Below are positions 11,887 through 24,081 of a stretch of DNA of 64,000 nt, piece after piece; position 1 is the stretch's first letter, and every line of letters begins with the position of its first letter. Source of the stretch: Linnemannia hyalina (Eukaryota > Mortierellomycota > Mortierellomycetes > Mortierellales > Mortierellaceae). The DNA is taken from contig JAHRHY010000017.1 of NCBI GenBank assembly GCA_019671135.1, positions 186,001 to 250,000 of the forward strand, read 5' to 3'. The translations under genes were made by a program, and so were the position numbers. The notes beneath the pieces are model-generated. The model was not told where the DNA came from. It worked only from the letters and a program-made list of their open reading frames with translations, and ran no database searches.

Positions 11887-14556
11887 TCAATAATAGCCAA
11901 GCCCAGGAACAGACCACTCAACCCTCCCATAAATATTTTGATCTAGCGCATTCTTGAATACCATCGTAGGATCCGCACGGGCATAGGGTAACCCATAACA
12001 GAACTGTCGTTGACTCGATAAATCCATAGAGCTCCTAGGAGTAGTCGTCGCAGAGTTGGGACAGGGTTTGGGGACGATAAGGTTGACTTCTGAAAGCTCG
12101 CAGAAGGAGGAGAGGAAGAGACCGATTTCGTCCATAGACATTGAGAAGCAGCCGGTTTCCATGTCTGGGATGCTGAGGTGTAAGGCGCAAAGGCGCGTCA
12201 AGTCTTTTAGGCATGACATCATGACCTGTTATCGTATTGTTTGTGTTGGAAGGCAAGGAAAAGGAAGTGGAGGGATATTGGTTAATATCTGAACATGTGT
12301 GAGGGAGGAGAGATGAAGAGAAAGGAGAGATGAAAAAGTGGCGGAAACCAAAAAAAAAAAAAAAAAAGGGATGGCGGAGAAGGAAGAAGCAATATCATAA
12401 GCCAGATTAGCTGCATGCCCACCGAAAGTGGCCAGTGCTCAAACACATGGTCCTTTTTCCACAAATAGAACATTCACACAAACTCACAAAAAAGAAACAA
12501 AATCAAAAACAAAGAGAAGACAAACCTGCTTTTGAACACCAAGAAGTTCAGTAAGCCGCAGCCATTGCAGCTTCTTACAATGTCGGAGTCCCTCAAACAT
12601 CCCCCAAGAGTTCATCCCCTTACAGTCAAACAGCTCAATATCCAAGATCTCAAGGTGTGTCCCAAACTCGCCACAGGCCTGCCAGAACTGTGGTCCGAAC
12701 CCCAGGTAGGCGTTCACCAATCGTAATCGCTTGATCGGACACATCTCAATCACATAGATCATTCCGCTCTGGGGGTCGCAGCGAGGGTAGCGCTGTTGGC
12801 GGGTGGGATCTCGAGAAATACTCCCGCCCCAGAGGGTGAGATCCTCGAGGTTTGGACAGAGTTCTGCAATGCTGTCGAGGAGGCGGAGGGAGCTGTTGGC
12901 GGAGAGGGTGGTGATGTTGCGGCCGATGAGACCCATGACGGGACCTGGGCTGCAATCCAAGGACTGGAGGGAGGTCATCTTGCGGGAGAAGATCTTATAG
13001 ACCTCTTGGTCTGTCTGGTCGTTCAGCTTGGTTTCGAAAATGGTCAGTTGTGGGGCTAGGCGTACAGACAGGATCTCGAGGAGTTTGTTGGAAGGGTGGA
13101 GGATGCGGAGGGACCGGAGGGCAGGGAGTTTTGGCTTGCTGAAGAGGGCGTTCACAAAGTCGCCTCCGCCAATGTCAAGATGGATTGATTCCAGTTTTTG
13201 GAGAGCATATGGGCGAAGGGAGAAGTCGTCGAGGTGGAAGTCCTGTCCGCCATTGCTATTGGTAGGACTGTCGGTGGTACGGCGCGGGGTGTAGATTTTG
13301 ATCGAACGCAGGTTCTCGCCAAAGCCCATGTCGATGGCATCCACCCATCCAGGGATACAGGTTGAAGGGAATGAGAAATGGGCGAGGTTCTGACAGGTCA
13401 TGAGTAGATGGATCACAGACCGGTTGCTGACCTTGTAAGCCTCATCCAGGTCCAGGGACTCCAGGTTAGGGCAGCAGGTAACGAGTCGGTTAAAGTCGTC
13501 CTCACTGAGCGTCTGCTCCTTGGACGGCATCTTGACCGGCTCCAATCTCAAGACCTTCAGCGCAATAAACGACGTCTCAGTCAAGGACCGGACCAGGGTC
13601 TGGTCAAACGGTGACCCAGCCCAGTTACAGTCCAGATACCGCAATTGAGTACACTCTGTCGCAATCTTGAACAGAATCGCCCGACATCTCGCATGGCCCC
13701 ACCAAAGACTCTCATTATTCGCATCCGGAATCGACCCCTGGCGCACAACCACTTCCTGAATATAATCAAAGTACTGCCATCCATGATGCTGAAGTGTATA
13801 CGCAAACCGGTCCAGCTGTCGACAGGTCCGGATCTTGGGCCGTTCCCACAAGAAGGGCATTCCGACTTTCGCAAATGCCCGGTTGACACGACATATCTTG
13901 GAGAATGCGTCCTGGACGAGATCGTGGATCCGGCTCTCGGTGATGGCTTTGACAGTCGTGCAAGTTGCGGTGGAGTGTGGTCGATGGATGGTCGTGAACT
14001 CGTAGGCGCTTTGGGAGGATGGGGTCTTTGTCTGATCACGACCTTCCTTGAGGTGTTGGAAAATGAGGAAAAGAATGTCGGTGCTGCGCGAGAGAAGGTC
14101 CAGTCGAGGTCTCCGCTGCTTTTTTGGTTGCTCCTGTTGTTGTTGTTGTTGTTGTTGTTGATGGTGCCGCTCACTTTCGCTCACAGAACCCCGGCTCCTA
14201 CGCCCTGAGGGCGATGATGTTGTTGACGACTTTGAGGATTTAGAAGTGGTGGTAGAGGTTGTGGGGGAAGAGGTTGTTGGAGTAAGAAAAGGGGTTGCGC
14301 CACTACTGTCAGTGGAGGTAGGACTGGCGGGAGGAGGTGTGATGGAGGTCATGGTGGGTAGTGCAGGGGAAAGGGTTGGAGTGCTTGGGGCGGTGATAAT
14401 GGCTGGATGTGGCTGTAGTACACTGAAGCGGCCACTGGTCGTAGTAGTTGCTGCGCGAGGTCGATTGGAGGAAGGCAGACATGCGCCTGTAGAAGGGGCA
14501 GGGTCTTCCTGAGAACCACACCCCTTTTTGACTGTCGTCGTCAATTCTGAAGTCAT
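11887..14556 (-). CDS. F-box / leucine-rich-repeat-like protein (789 aa)
   Basis: Predicted substrate receptor of an SCF ubiquitin ligase, in the style of the large Mucoromycota F-box/LRR families. Exons 14556-12526 and 12225-11887 join in phase 0 (CAG|GTTTGT ... ACAG) and give 789 aa. The N-terminal 150 residues are Ser/Thr/Pro-rich with a polyglutamine run just after residue 130. The F-box-like segment begins near LDLLSRSTDILFLIFQHL, continues after an insert with FSKICRVNRAFAKVGMPFLWERP, and is followed by repeating LxxLxLxx motifs (CTQLRYLDCNW, CPNLESLDLDEA, CPNLEDLTLWG, CKKLQWLRLTEL). The frame stays open 62 codons upstream, but only from a TTG, so the ATG at 14556 is preferred. The substrate is unknown. 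The intron (300 bp) contains a poly(A/T) tract. Confidence 0.82.
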
Positions 14557-16178
14557 TGTTTGTTGTTTCTTGTCGTTGCTTTGTTGTTGTCGTTGCTGTT
14601 CGTCACTTTGGAAAAGTCGTGGACGAAGAGAGAAATAAGGTAATGGGAAGAAGAGAGAGAAGGTCGGTTTGTCGGTGTAAACTGAGATGAACACAAGGTT
14701 GGCGATGCAGTTATTGGTTGTTGGTACTTGACGGACAAACAAGGTTAGCGGGAGCGAGAAAGGGAGAACGAGAAGAGAATAGAAGAGCGGGAGTCTCCTT
14801 TATAAACAACAAGCGATGCAAAGAGAGAAAGAGGACAGAGCGAGCTTTTATTTTCACTGGCTATGTGTTCCTCCTCCTTGCGTCCACACATACACTCTTG
14901 ACAAAAGATTGGGCGACTTGTTATTCTCCTTTGTCTTCTGCACAAAGTCGATCTCCCTCTGTGCTCCCTTACGCAAAATAATATACAATGTCCTCTCCCT
15001 TCTCTCTCTGTCTCCTGGATGAATGGCGGAGGGTGAGAGAGAGAGATACAGAGAGAGTGCCGGATCACCTTTTTTTCTTATCCTTGCATACATGCGAAAC
15101 TCGCCTCCTGGATACGAAAATAAAATAATAAATACTCAATGCATCCAGTACCATCTCAGCAATGCTCACTCATTTTTAGCAGAGAAAGCGAATGTGAGAC
15201 AAGAGAGGCATGATGTGTAGTATTGGATCCAGACTAGGACAAGTCCAACTGAGAGGGACAAAAGAGATGATAGACACATACATATGTGTGCCATGGGTAG
15301 AAGTCAAAAGAGTGAGATTTCCATGCATGGAGTGTTGTCCCTCCCTCCACGTAAGAGAACCTAAAAGACGAAGTTCTTATCACTCCTATGGTTTTATCCC
15401 AAGCCTGGTATGTGAGCGCCTCTCGCTCTTTTCAATATGTATGTCTAGAGCGGCAAAAGACAAAGCCCTTGGCCTTTTCGTGATAACTCTCGGGAGCAAG
15501 CTAAAGAAAAAAAAGATCAGGCAAAGGGTTAGACGAATAACGGTCTGCGGACGAGCCGGATACTCTCACACACCATAGCACAATCTTTTTCCAGTCATGC
15601 GGATGGCCGAAGTGTAGTTGTACAAACAAACAAAGAAGGGATGGATAGAGATGTCAAGAGACTGACCCTCTGTCAAGACCAATTTTTCGATACTGGGCGT
15701 CTTTTGCTGCTACTCATCAATCTCTCTTGCTTAGCACCATGGTTCACTGTGTTACACACCCTTATATTTCCACATGGCGCACGTTTACCTTGGTAGTTTC
15801 CTCTCTAATATTGTTGTTATGACACAAACAAAGTGAAGAATAAATCGTGAGCAGCAGTGAAAAGGGGGTTCATTTGAGGCGAATTGAGAGAGATGATGCA
15901 ACCTAGCCTGTGCAGTCATGGTGGCGACAGGAAGAAAGTGAGTGGCAGGAGCTCACATATGGGGGAGCAGAAACACTTGCCAGTGCAGGCAAGAAAACAA
16001 CTTCGTACCTTCACTTTTGTTTGTTGCTTTTATGCGTCTACAAATGCAAAGGGTGCCCATTTGCTTTTGAGCGGCGAGGAAGAACAGAGCTTGGCCATGA
16101 CGAGTACTCGATGGAACCGCTCAACAACAATTACCGTAAACAGAACGTATGAGTGGGTGTGGCGAGAAAGGAGAGGGA

Positions 16179-16209
<31 letters not shown>

Positions 16210-16563
16210 ACAGTAATGAGAAGTGGTGACAATAGCGAGCGAAGGAAATGAAAAAAATTGGATGGGCTCATGAAGCACGATCCAGCATCAGAACTGGCTG
16301 ACAACTGACAAGCAGCATGATGGGACTGCGTTTAATTTGATATCATGGCAAATGGAAAGAAAAAGGCACCAAGCAGCACTTCCATTACCTTGTTGTCCAT
16401 TCTTGATCATCTCGTCCCCACCCCTTTATCTCTCTGTCTCTCTCCATCTCGTCCTCTCACAGGTGCGTTTGGCAATCCTTTCATACCCATGAAGAAACAT
16501 CCTGTCTTTAGCGGTTTACTTCTTTAGCTCTAGCAGACTTAACGAGTCCTTTTAGACTTCTAG
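14557..16563. other. 2-kb intergenic region with GA microsatellite
   Basis: No gene recognised. The left part is the CT-rich (minus-sense) leader of the F-box gene. A (GA)n-type purine tract lies near 16170-16210. Other frames are short and compositionally biased. Confidence 0.5.
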
Positions 16564-17801
16564 TTTGCCGACCAGGATGTGGCTGCGACAGAGGTGATCT
16601 TCTTAGGGCTCTACATGACATGTGCTTTATTGAGCGCCATGGGGCTCCTCCGGGACCAAGTATTCTCTGAGACTCAACTCGGAACGGACAGTGTAGAGAC
16701 TTGCACTTGAGGTACAGGATATAGCGGTCCAGGAAACGGAAACAGCATATGGTAATTGAAGATGCTGACGGATGTAAGCTATTTCATCACTGTCCCTTGT
16801 TCCTTGTTATTAATATGTTCCTTCTGTTCCTACAGGTGAAAGACGATTTGCGATTGCTGCAGCGGCGTCCTCAACAAGGTTGACTGACAGGTTTGTTCTT
16901 TATTTTGGCGATTATTGATATTGTTCCTTTTTGCTGTGCCTTGTCCCAACCATGCTACACCCCAACCCATACCTTCTCAACATCCCATCAATGCTCTTCG
17001 CAATCATTTCTGTCGTTGTATTCCACTTGTCGGTGGCCTTGGTACCATTTGGCCAGGAGGACCATTCATTGCATTTGGAGTATTTTTCTGGTGGCACGCC
17101 ATAACTTGTAACACGTTGTTAACTGGATTCCATTGTACTTTCTTGTCGCTGTAGGTTTGGTGGCGCCAAGCACTTCATCCTCCAGAGTCAATCAAGACCT
17201 CGAGTGCCTAAATTTTGTTCTACCGGAGGAGAAACGCAGCCGTTCGCACATATCCAGCGCTACTTGCGGAAAGCCCCCCTGCCTCTTCAAGCAGCCTGGG
17301 ACGCCATCTTGACGACGTTCTCGACTCTGATATAGTCACATGATTATGATCTTGAAACGCCACCAACCTCCCAGCTCATTCTTTGAAGCTCTCATTCTTT
17401 ACTGACTAATCGAGACTCTCGAACTAGCTAGAAGAACCAAGAGGCCAGATCAAGATCTGGAATGATCTGAAAGCCACAGTCGAGCAAGGACTGAGTCCAG
17501 TTTTGGAAGCATTAGTGTCTGGCAAGGACGAGTCAGTGGCACTGTCGGTCCTCTTGGTTCTGTGCGTGCTAGGGTCGAAACGACGCGTACCCCCGAGTTC
17601 AAAACCTTTCTCAGGTGTAGGAGCCTGTATAGCGCGGACTCACAGCGCATGCAGGCTTCCAGATATTCAAACTCCTTAAACGAAATAAAATTTCCTACAG
17701 GCGAGCAACCGAACAGAGCATCGACACCGCCACCTAGAATTCTAGTAAAGCAAAGTCTGAAAAAGCCATCATCGAAGGATCAAAAAGCAACGTCGCTTTG
17801 A
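16564..17801 (+). pseudogene. Decayed or frame-disrupted multi-exon gene, family not recognised
   Basis: Several segments read as good protein on the + strand and are bounded by plausible splice sites, but I could not join them all in one frame. Segment 1 starts after CTAG at 16564 (ADQDVAATEVIFLGLYMTCA) and changes frame near 16700 to LEVQDIAVQETETAYG. Segment 2, after CCTACAG at 16836, reads ERRFAIAAAASSTRLTDR and splices at GACAG|GTTTGT into segment 3 after CTGTAG at 17156 (FGGAKHFILQSQSRPRVP...PFAHIQRYLRKAPLPLQAAW), which ends in a stop. Segment 4 (EEPRGQIKIWNDLKATVEQG) begins near 17430. A last exon from about 17701 ends KPSSKDQKATSL-stop. The frame change in segment 1 and the missing splice between segments 3 and 4 suggest decay, though unusual introns could also explain them. 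The last exon has a paralogous copy at 23965-24060. Confidence 0.45.
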
Positions 17802-19522
17802 ACGCTTGGCTGCCACAAGCCAGTTAATATAAACTAATGAAAAGTATAGGTGTAGGTGGTCGAATGATCAATGGGAAGAAAGAGAGGGATCTTTTCTTGC
17901 GCGCTACAGAGGGGAAAATATGCTCAACGCAGCCCACTCTGGTTGTAACGTCTCCACTAAGGTGGAAGAGCCACCATATGATGCGCTTCTTCGTCAATAA
18001 ATCCGCACCGCAACACATGAACATCCGTCGAGTGCCCACACTGGCAAATATAAATATATATATATATATCTTTTATTTAATAATGAGCAACCACAGAAGC
18101 ATGTTCTTGGCTAACATTGCCTTTCTTTAACTCATTCCCATTCCCACCACCCTTTTTTCCTCGCACTTTTACATTTCTCTTTTCAGGTACGGATGGTGCT
18201 ATCAAAGACGCCAGGTTGAAATTTGTGCGACAAAAAAAACAGCCTGCGGGTGGACGAATGGTGTCCATTGGGCCAGCCATTGGAATAGGATACGATCCTT
18301 GGACAATTAGATAATTGGACAAGGGCAGAACTGAAGAGGAACTGGTCGTGAGGTAGGGATAAAGAGGAAGGGGAAAGGAGAGATAAACGCGTGGTTTGCG
18401 TTTAATGAAATGCTCGACATAATAAAGAAACAAGAACGAGATGAAGGGAACTCGACAGAGAGAGGGAGGAGTTGACAGAACACCATTTTTTTTCGGCCGT
18501 AGCAATTGCCATAGCCGTTTGCTGATGATAGCCATCTCTCCATTCTTCACTCATGCCTTTCTCTCCTCATCCCTCTCGCCAATTCCTTTTTAGCCACCTT
18601 ACCTTAGCTGAGGACGCCTTTCCCTCCAACCAAAAAAAAAAAAAAAAAAAAAAAGAAAACGTTTGTCAACAATTAGGGTTTTCATGTCTGTCGGTCCTCT
18701 TCTGCTCCCCTGGTAGGCTTCCCCTCTTTCTCTTTGCACAAAGAAAAAAGTGTGCTCATAAAAGAGGAAGGTGGAGGTGGAGAAAAACAGAGAGTCTTCT
18801 TTTCTTTTTGCGTGGGTAAACGAATAGAAGAGTGTGGAACGAGAAAGCAAAACCGTTGGGCTTGCCTTCTCTTCCTTCCCCCTATCGATCACCACAAATA
18901 AACAACAAAAGAACAAGAAAGAGCATCCAATCATTCGTTTGTTACTAAAAAAAAGGCTCTTCTCTCAACCGATATTAAGTAATGAAAATCAATTTGTGTT
19001 GGCGTATTTTTCTCTTGCACCCTTTAGCTTTGTATCCTCTCTTCCTGTCCCTTTGCCTAGGATGGCCCTAGGTGGGTAATCCTTATCATCTCGGACTGTT
19101 TTTTTTTGTTGTTCTTTTTCTTTTTTATGCGCGTTGGTACTTCCCCGTGGTATAATATGGCAGCAAAACCCGTCGCCATACTTTTCGTTTCTTCGCGGTT
19201 CTCGCTGGAAGACACGATTGGATTGGGGTTGAAAGAATAAGAGAGATGAAGGGTCTGGACGTAAAAAAGCATGCAGAAAGAGAGAACAATAAGCGAGCAT
19301 TCATTCATGGTTGCATCTCATTTCCCAGGGAGTTTAATTGATCTCCTGGCTGTTCTTTTCACCGACGAGCGCTAAACGCGACATTTTGCCTCCCTAGGTT
19401 GCGGTGGGGATGGGGACCCTAGTTGTTTGCTTTCTCGCTCGTTTTTCTCATTTCACGCGCCCTTGCCCTCGTTGTCCAGTCTCCCTCCCTGTCTCGTTTT
19501 TTTATCGCTTCCTATACCAGAA

Positions 19523-19557
<35 letters not shown>

Positions 19558-20815
19558 AAAGATAGGATTGTTACCATAATGTGATATGGTGTGGTGGTTT
19601 GTTACCGAGAAAGAAACATTCAGGTACCATCAATTGATTGTTTGCGTCCGATATGGGAAAATCAGGGGTTTTTTCTCACTCTTTCTTTCATCTCTTTGCC
19701 TCTCTTCAATGTTCCTATCTGCGCCTCTTTCTTTTTCCCTGGGGAAACAATAACGAGTCGATTGTGTGTGTGTGAGTTGTTCTCGGAGCCATTATTCGCC
19801 ATAGAAGGGTGATTTTGTCACCGACAAGAAGAAAAAAAAACGCGAACCCTCCTTTTTGTTCGTTGGGATTCATGTGTCTTGAAGTAATGAATTGTGCTTT
19901 CTGTCTGCTTTTGTGACATAGACGTCTAGATACAAGGTCCAGAACACGACAAGGAGGGGGAGGGCGGAGGGATAGCCCGATTCCATGTGCTTTCTTTTTT
20001 TGCCAACAAACGCTCTCAACATACACATACTCATCTCAATTTTACAAAAGAAATACCACTTTACCTTCCTATAGCTACAATGAATGGTACCGTAGAGAAT
20101 GAAGAGGAGCAACAACGAAGGTGAAGGTGCCAAGAAGTGGGTGGAGATACCAAGAAGTGGGTGGAGGAAGAGAGCACTTCAGTCTCTCTCAAATTATTAT
20201 TTTGTGGGACCCTGGCCCATTTCCAACTCCACTCGTTCATTATTACCATTAGAGGGTGTGTATCTGTGTGCGTGGTTGTACGGGTAGTGCATGACTGCAT
20301 CCAGGCAATTTCATGGTGCCAATAAAACGAGAGAAAAAAAGGTACAATGAGAAGAGTAAAACGACGCTTGTTGTCTTTTATTAACGTAGCACAGACGGAA
20401 AACTAATGACCGATCGCTTTTTTAGCCAGTGTTCTCAATTGCTCGTCCAAATCTACATCCACATCCGTCCTCTTGCACTACTGACACTGAACAATAACTC
20501 ACAGCTTCAGCTACCATCGGCAAGGAGTGCCAATTCGTTCGCTACTTTTTGTTTCTCTCTCACACTCGCCCTTTCCTTCGGCCCTGCCAATGTAGTGCTC
20601 ACCACTATGTTTGTTTTAACTCAGTCCGCGTATTTTCTGCTTTGTATCTTGTAGAAATGTTCCCTCAACCACCAACAACCAATACCAACAACAATTCAAA
20701 GTCGGAATGGGTTAGTCAATTTCTTTTCTTGTTCTTGTCGCGTCTCATGTTCCCCAGGGCGCCCTGGCCATACTTCGCTTACTCCCTTCTTTTCGTTCGA
20801 TGATGGGGAGGTGAG
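17802..20815. other. 3-kb low-complexity region without a convincing gene
   Basis: Contains a poly(A) tract at about 18631-18653, (AT)n near 18052-18067, and a (GA)n microsatellite at about 19525-19552. A short stretch after CTTTTCAG at about 18186 reads DARLKFVRQKKQPAGG but is also open on the other strand, so I assign no gene. Confidence 0.5.
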
Positions 20816-20823
20816 TATAAAAA
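20816..20823 (+). promoter_or_regulatory. TATA box of the LPMO-like gene
   Basis: TATAAAAA lies 120 bp upstream of the ATG at 20936 and is followed by a CT-rich leader without other ATGs in good context. This layout is typical of strongly expressed fungal genes. Confidence 0.6.
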
Positions 20824-20935
20824 CTAGGGTCTTCCCCATCATCTTTTTTATCTTCGTTCATTCCCATCCCTGTCATCCCACACCCCTACCGCTATATCTA
20901 CCCTCCCCTATCAGTCCAACCTTACATATATCATC

Positions 20936-21622
20936 ATGGTTCTCAAGTCCTCCTTCACCATCCTCGTCGTCGCCACCTTGGCCGTCTTCTCCTCCTACAC
21001 TCCCCAGGCTGAAGCTCACTCGTGGGCTGACTGCATTGACTGGAAGTTCAACAAGGCCGGCAACCAGGACTGGTCCGACAAGGGAGGCAAGTGCACCGGT
21101 TACGCCCGTCGCTTCCCTCTCGGCAAGGTGTTCGGTTCTCTCGACTCTGCCTACCCCAATCGCCACTACCAGCAGGACCGCCAGAACCCTAGCACTGCCT
21201 TGCCCTGCTCTGACCGCAAGGCCGGTGCAACGCGCGGTTCGGACGAGACCCGTGCCAACCCTCCCTCGAAGGCCTACGGCGGCGAGTACGGTCGCATGAC
21301 CGTCACCTCCGTCGGTGACACCCTCTGTGTCCGCTGGCCCGCCAAGAACCATGCCCAGGTGTTCCATCCCAACCACAAGGTCCAGATCCACTTGTCCAAG
21401 TCCCGCAACGCCAAGGATATCTCTCAGCAGGAGTTGTTGAAGAACACCATTGCCAATCTCAACTACAAGAACTGTAACCCTAGCTCCGACGAGGATCATC
21501 GTCCCTGCGGTGGATGCTTCAAGGTCCCCGTCCGTGCCAAGGGTATCTACCTCCTCCAGTGGCGCTGGATGTTGAACCAGGACGAGTGGTACACTTCCTG
21601 CGCCGATATCGAGATCAAGTAG
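20936..21622 (+). CDS. Secreted LPMO-like (histidine-brace) protein
   Basis: Intronless 228-aa secreted protein. A signal peptide covers residues 1-27 (VVATLAVFSS core, cleavage after QAEA), so the mature chain begins with His28 followed by SWADCIDW. An N-terminal histidine is the first arm of the copper histidine brace of lytic polysaccharide monooxygenases. The histidine-rich segment AQVFHPNHKVQIHL could supply the second ligand, and the end LLQWRWMLNQDEWYTSCADI matches the usual LPMO C-terminal strand pattern. Eight cysteines fit a disulfide-bonded extracellular fold. Expected role: oxidative attack on a structural polysaccharide such as chitin or cellulose; the substrate and AA family are not decidable here. 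Codon use is strongly biased to C-ending codons, unlike its neighbours, which with the TATA box suggests high expression. It stands alone in a gene-poor stretch. Confidence 0.75.
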   Translation: MVLKSSFTILVVATLAVFSSYTPQAEAHSWADCIDWKFNKAGNQDWSDKGGKCTGYARRFPLGKVFGSLDSAYPNRHYQQDRQNPSTALPCSDRKAGATRGSDETRANPPSKAYGGEYGRMTVTSVGDTLCVRWPAKNHAQVFHPNHKVQIHLSKSRNAKDISQQELLKNTIANLNYKNCNPSSDEDHRPCGGCFKVPVRAKGIYLLQWRWMLNQDEWYTSCADIEIK

Positions 21623-23568
21623 ATGTCATTCTATCATTTCTCCTTTTTCTCGTTTGTCGGGAGTTGGATGTGGTGAGGAAGAGAGTTCATTAGCTTGTAG
21701 AAGTACGCATAGCTGGTGTCGAGTGTCGATTCTGACTGTTGCAGCCTTTCTCTTTTATTCTCCTCCCCCCACCCTCTTCCTTACGCCTCCTTCTCTTTAC
21801 TCGTTCTATACACGCTTCCCAAAACTTTTTCTTTTGTACGATAACACTACCTACCTTTGTTCACACTTTCCATTTGCTGGTCAATAAATCGAATGAACCG
21901 AAGTGGGCATTCTCTCATACAAAAACACATCATGTCATCTCTCTCTGCTCATGTTCATTTTTGCTTCAACTGAAAAGCAAAGAAAATTTTCTACGCTCAT
22001 GTTCGTTCTCGTTGTTCTTCGGGTTTCTGGCCAAAGTCGTTGAAAGCTCTTAAGAAAAAAAGCGAGGCGAAGAAAACAACAAGAAGGAAGATAGAGTAGA
22101 AGAACACCATGTCCAGAACTGAAAGTCATCTAACGCGTGAAAATGTACACGTGCACTATTCTTTCAGTCAATTATTATCGCACCTTCTTTTCTCTTCTCT
22201 TCGCACTTCTCTTCTTTAATTGCTCCACAAGGAACTAGAGCCCCATGTGGGAAGAGAGAAAGAATATTATGCGCAAAAAGCTCTCAGCGCACAATAAAAC
22301 AAAACAAAAGCTGAGCTGATAACCTCTCTTACCCTTGGTAAACGACTGTAAGGGCACACCAATTGACTCAATTCACTTTTATTGCATGTGCAACCAGAAA
22401 AAAACAATCAGAGAAAGCCAGTCAGCTTGTACCCCGCAGTCGATCCCGGATGTAAACAACAACACCTTTCTTACTTCCTTTTCCCTCTCTCTCCATTATA
22501 TCTAGAAGAAAGAAGCGCATACCAATGTGTTTAACAGCCTTGTAACTACCATAATTTCTACCAAGGCATTCCCAAACAAGTAAGCACGCTCTTCCATCCA
22601 CATTTTTTTCTCTTCTATGGCTGTTTGCTATGCACCCTTCCTTAATTGAATCCGTGCCATTGCGTGAAAAAGGACCCTTCAGAGCGAAGCATCCATGTGT
22701 TCAATTCGCCCATCCTCTACACTTCACACCACGTCTACCCTTCTTTTTCACTTCCCTTGTTCTCCATAAGCACGCCAGCTCATGAGAATGTTCTCTATCT
22801 CTACACTTTTGAAGGTCCACAATTTTTTTTGTTCATGAACTTTCACCCTTTTTTAATCCGCTGACAAGCTCTCATTTGCTTTTCTTCATTTGTTCGAGTC
22901 ATCCCCTTACTCATCTCGTTTTTCTAATCCATCTTCCAAGCCTTCTTTTCGCCCTGTTCTCTTCTTCGTTTTCAACTTTTTCACTATCCCACTTCTTTCA
23001 CTCGCTCTTCCCCAATTTTTTGTTCTAGAGAAGACACGCGTATTTCAATTGGGATCCATGATAAAAGCAACTTTTGGATTGTACACATGAAACTTTATGA
23101 GCTAGATGACGAAAAGTTGTTTTGTGGGGAGAAATAGAGAGAAATAATGAGAACAAAAAAGAAGATATGCTAACATCTGATAGCGAGAGAGAGAAAGAAG
23201 AATAAGGGAAGGATGTGCATTTTCAAATCTAGGAGACGGGTGCGTCGAAGACTACGTTTGCCACCAGAGGTGACCATCTTGCCTTGAATGTAAATGGTGG
23301 TGGCGTTGGTGTAGAGGTTGCTTGGAGCCAACTATCACGGGCTGGCCTGTCCTCAAACTCTCTATAAGAGGAAATTGGAGGTACTTCGCTTTGGCGATTT
23401 TAATCCTGCCTTCATCGAAATGGCGGCGACGGTGGTCTTGCCGATGCTGAGCCTCGACCGATCCAATACCATTATGCACCACTTTCAGCCAAAGGGTGTG
23501 GAGGCGAACGCGCATAGGTGTACGTAACAAAAGAAAAACGTGCCACACAACGCATGAACAGTGAAAAA
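21623..23568. other. Intergenic region with a weak coding-like patch
   Basis: Mostly CT-rich low complexity. Between about 23230 and 23520 both strands look partly coding (minus: RIKIAKAKYLQFPLIESL and FKARWSPLVANVVFDAPVS; plus: PAFIEMAATVVLPMLSLD) without a complete frame. It may be the remnant of an old gene next to the repeat island. Confidence 0.35.
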
Positions 23569-23930
23569 GGGCGTGGAAACAGGCCAACGATAGAAGTGAG
23601 GACATGTACAGCGCTTGAAATAAGAACGGGGCATGAACAGAGAAATGGGGCATGGGAACGCGCCAGGCGTGGGTGATGAGAGAAAATGACACACGCACGG
23701 CGCATAAAAAAAAGGGGGGCCAGAGGAACATGCTATGGCGTTGTTAACGAAGAACAAAAAAAGTATGCGTGATGCATAATTAAGAAAAGGGGCATGAGAA
23801 TGTGCAATGGCGTTGGCAGCAAAGAAAAGAAGATACTGTACGCACAGCGCATGAACAGAGAAAATGGTTATAGGAACGTGCCAAGGTGTGGGTGATGAAA
23901 AACTAATGCTCTCTAAATTTACGTTGCAGG
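23569..23930. repeat. Degenerate minisatellite, about five units of 70-78 bp
   Basis: Units begin near 23569, 23647, 23717, 23789 and 23865. Shared words are GGGGCATGRGAA, GYGCCAAGGYGT, GGGTGATGA and CGCATGAACAGAGAAA. Copies have diverged substantially. No coding function is evident. Confidence 0.75.
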
Positions 23931-23964
23931 CATCCTTCTTTGAATAAAATTTTCTTGTGGTTAG

Positions 23965-24060
23965 CAATTGAACAAAGCGTCGACCACGCGGCCCGTATTC
24001 CTGCAGAAGCAAAGATTGAAAGACCCGACATCGAAGGACCAAAATGCAACGTCGCTATAA
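23965..24060 (+). pseudogene. Isolated last exon, paralogue of the 17.7-kb locus
   Basis: After a GTGGTTAG acceptor the frame reads QLNKASTTRP... and ends DPTSKDQNATSL-stop. It aligns without gaps to the last exon at 17701-17801: 20 of 31 residues are identical and the stop is in the same place (TAA here, TGA there). Similarity extends into the preceding intron and past the stop (AAATGCTTGGCT against GAACGCTTGGCT). No upstream exons are recognisable; the minisatellite lies directly before it, so this is most likely a truncated copy. Confidence 0.5.
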
Positions 24061-24081
24061 ATGCTTGGCTACTGCGTGTAA

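Noticed and set aside
18186..18314. Exon-like segment after CTTTTCAG (DARLKFVRQKKQPAGG)
   Set aside because: No partner exon could be joined, and the reverse strand over the same bases is also open and protein-like, so strand and reality cannot be decided.
23230..23520. Possible P-loop (IGKTTVAAIS) on the minus strand near 23430
   Set aside because: The first glycine of G-x4-GKT is missing, the frame is only 36 codons and the opposite strand reads equally well; kept only as a weak coding-like patch.
23569..23930. CRISPR-like array
   Set aside because: Units are degenerate throughout with no conserved repeat/unique spacer alternation, and the genome is eukaryotic.
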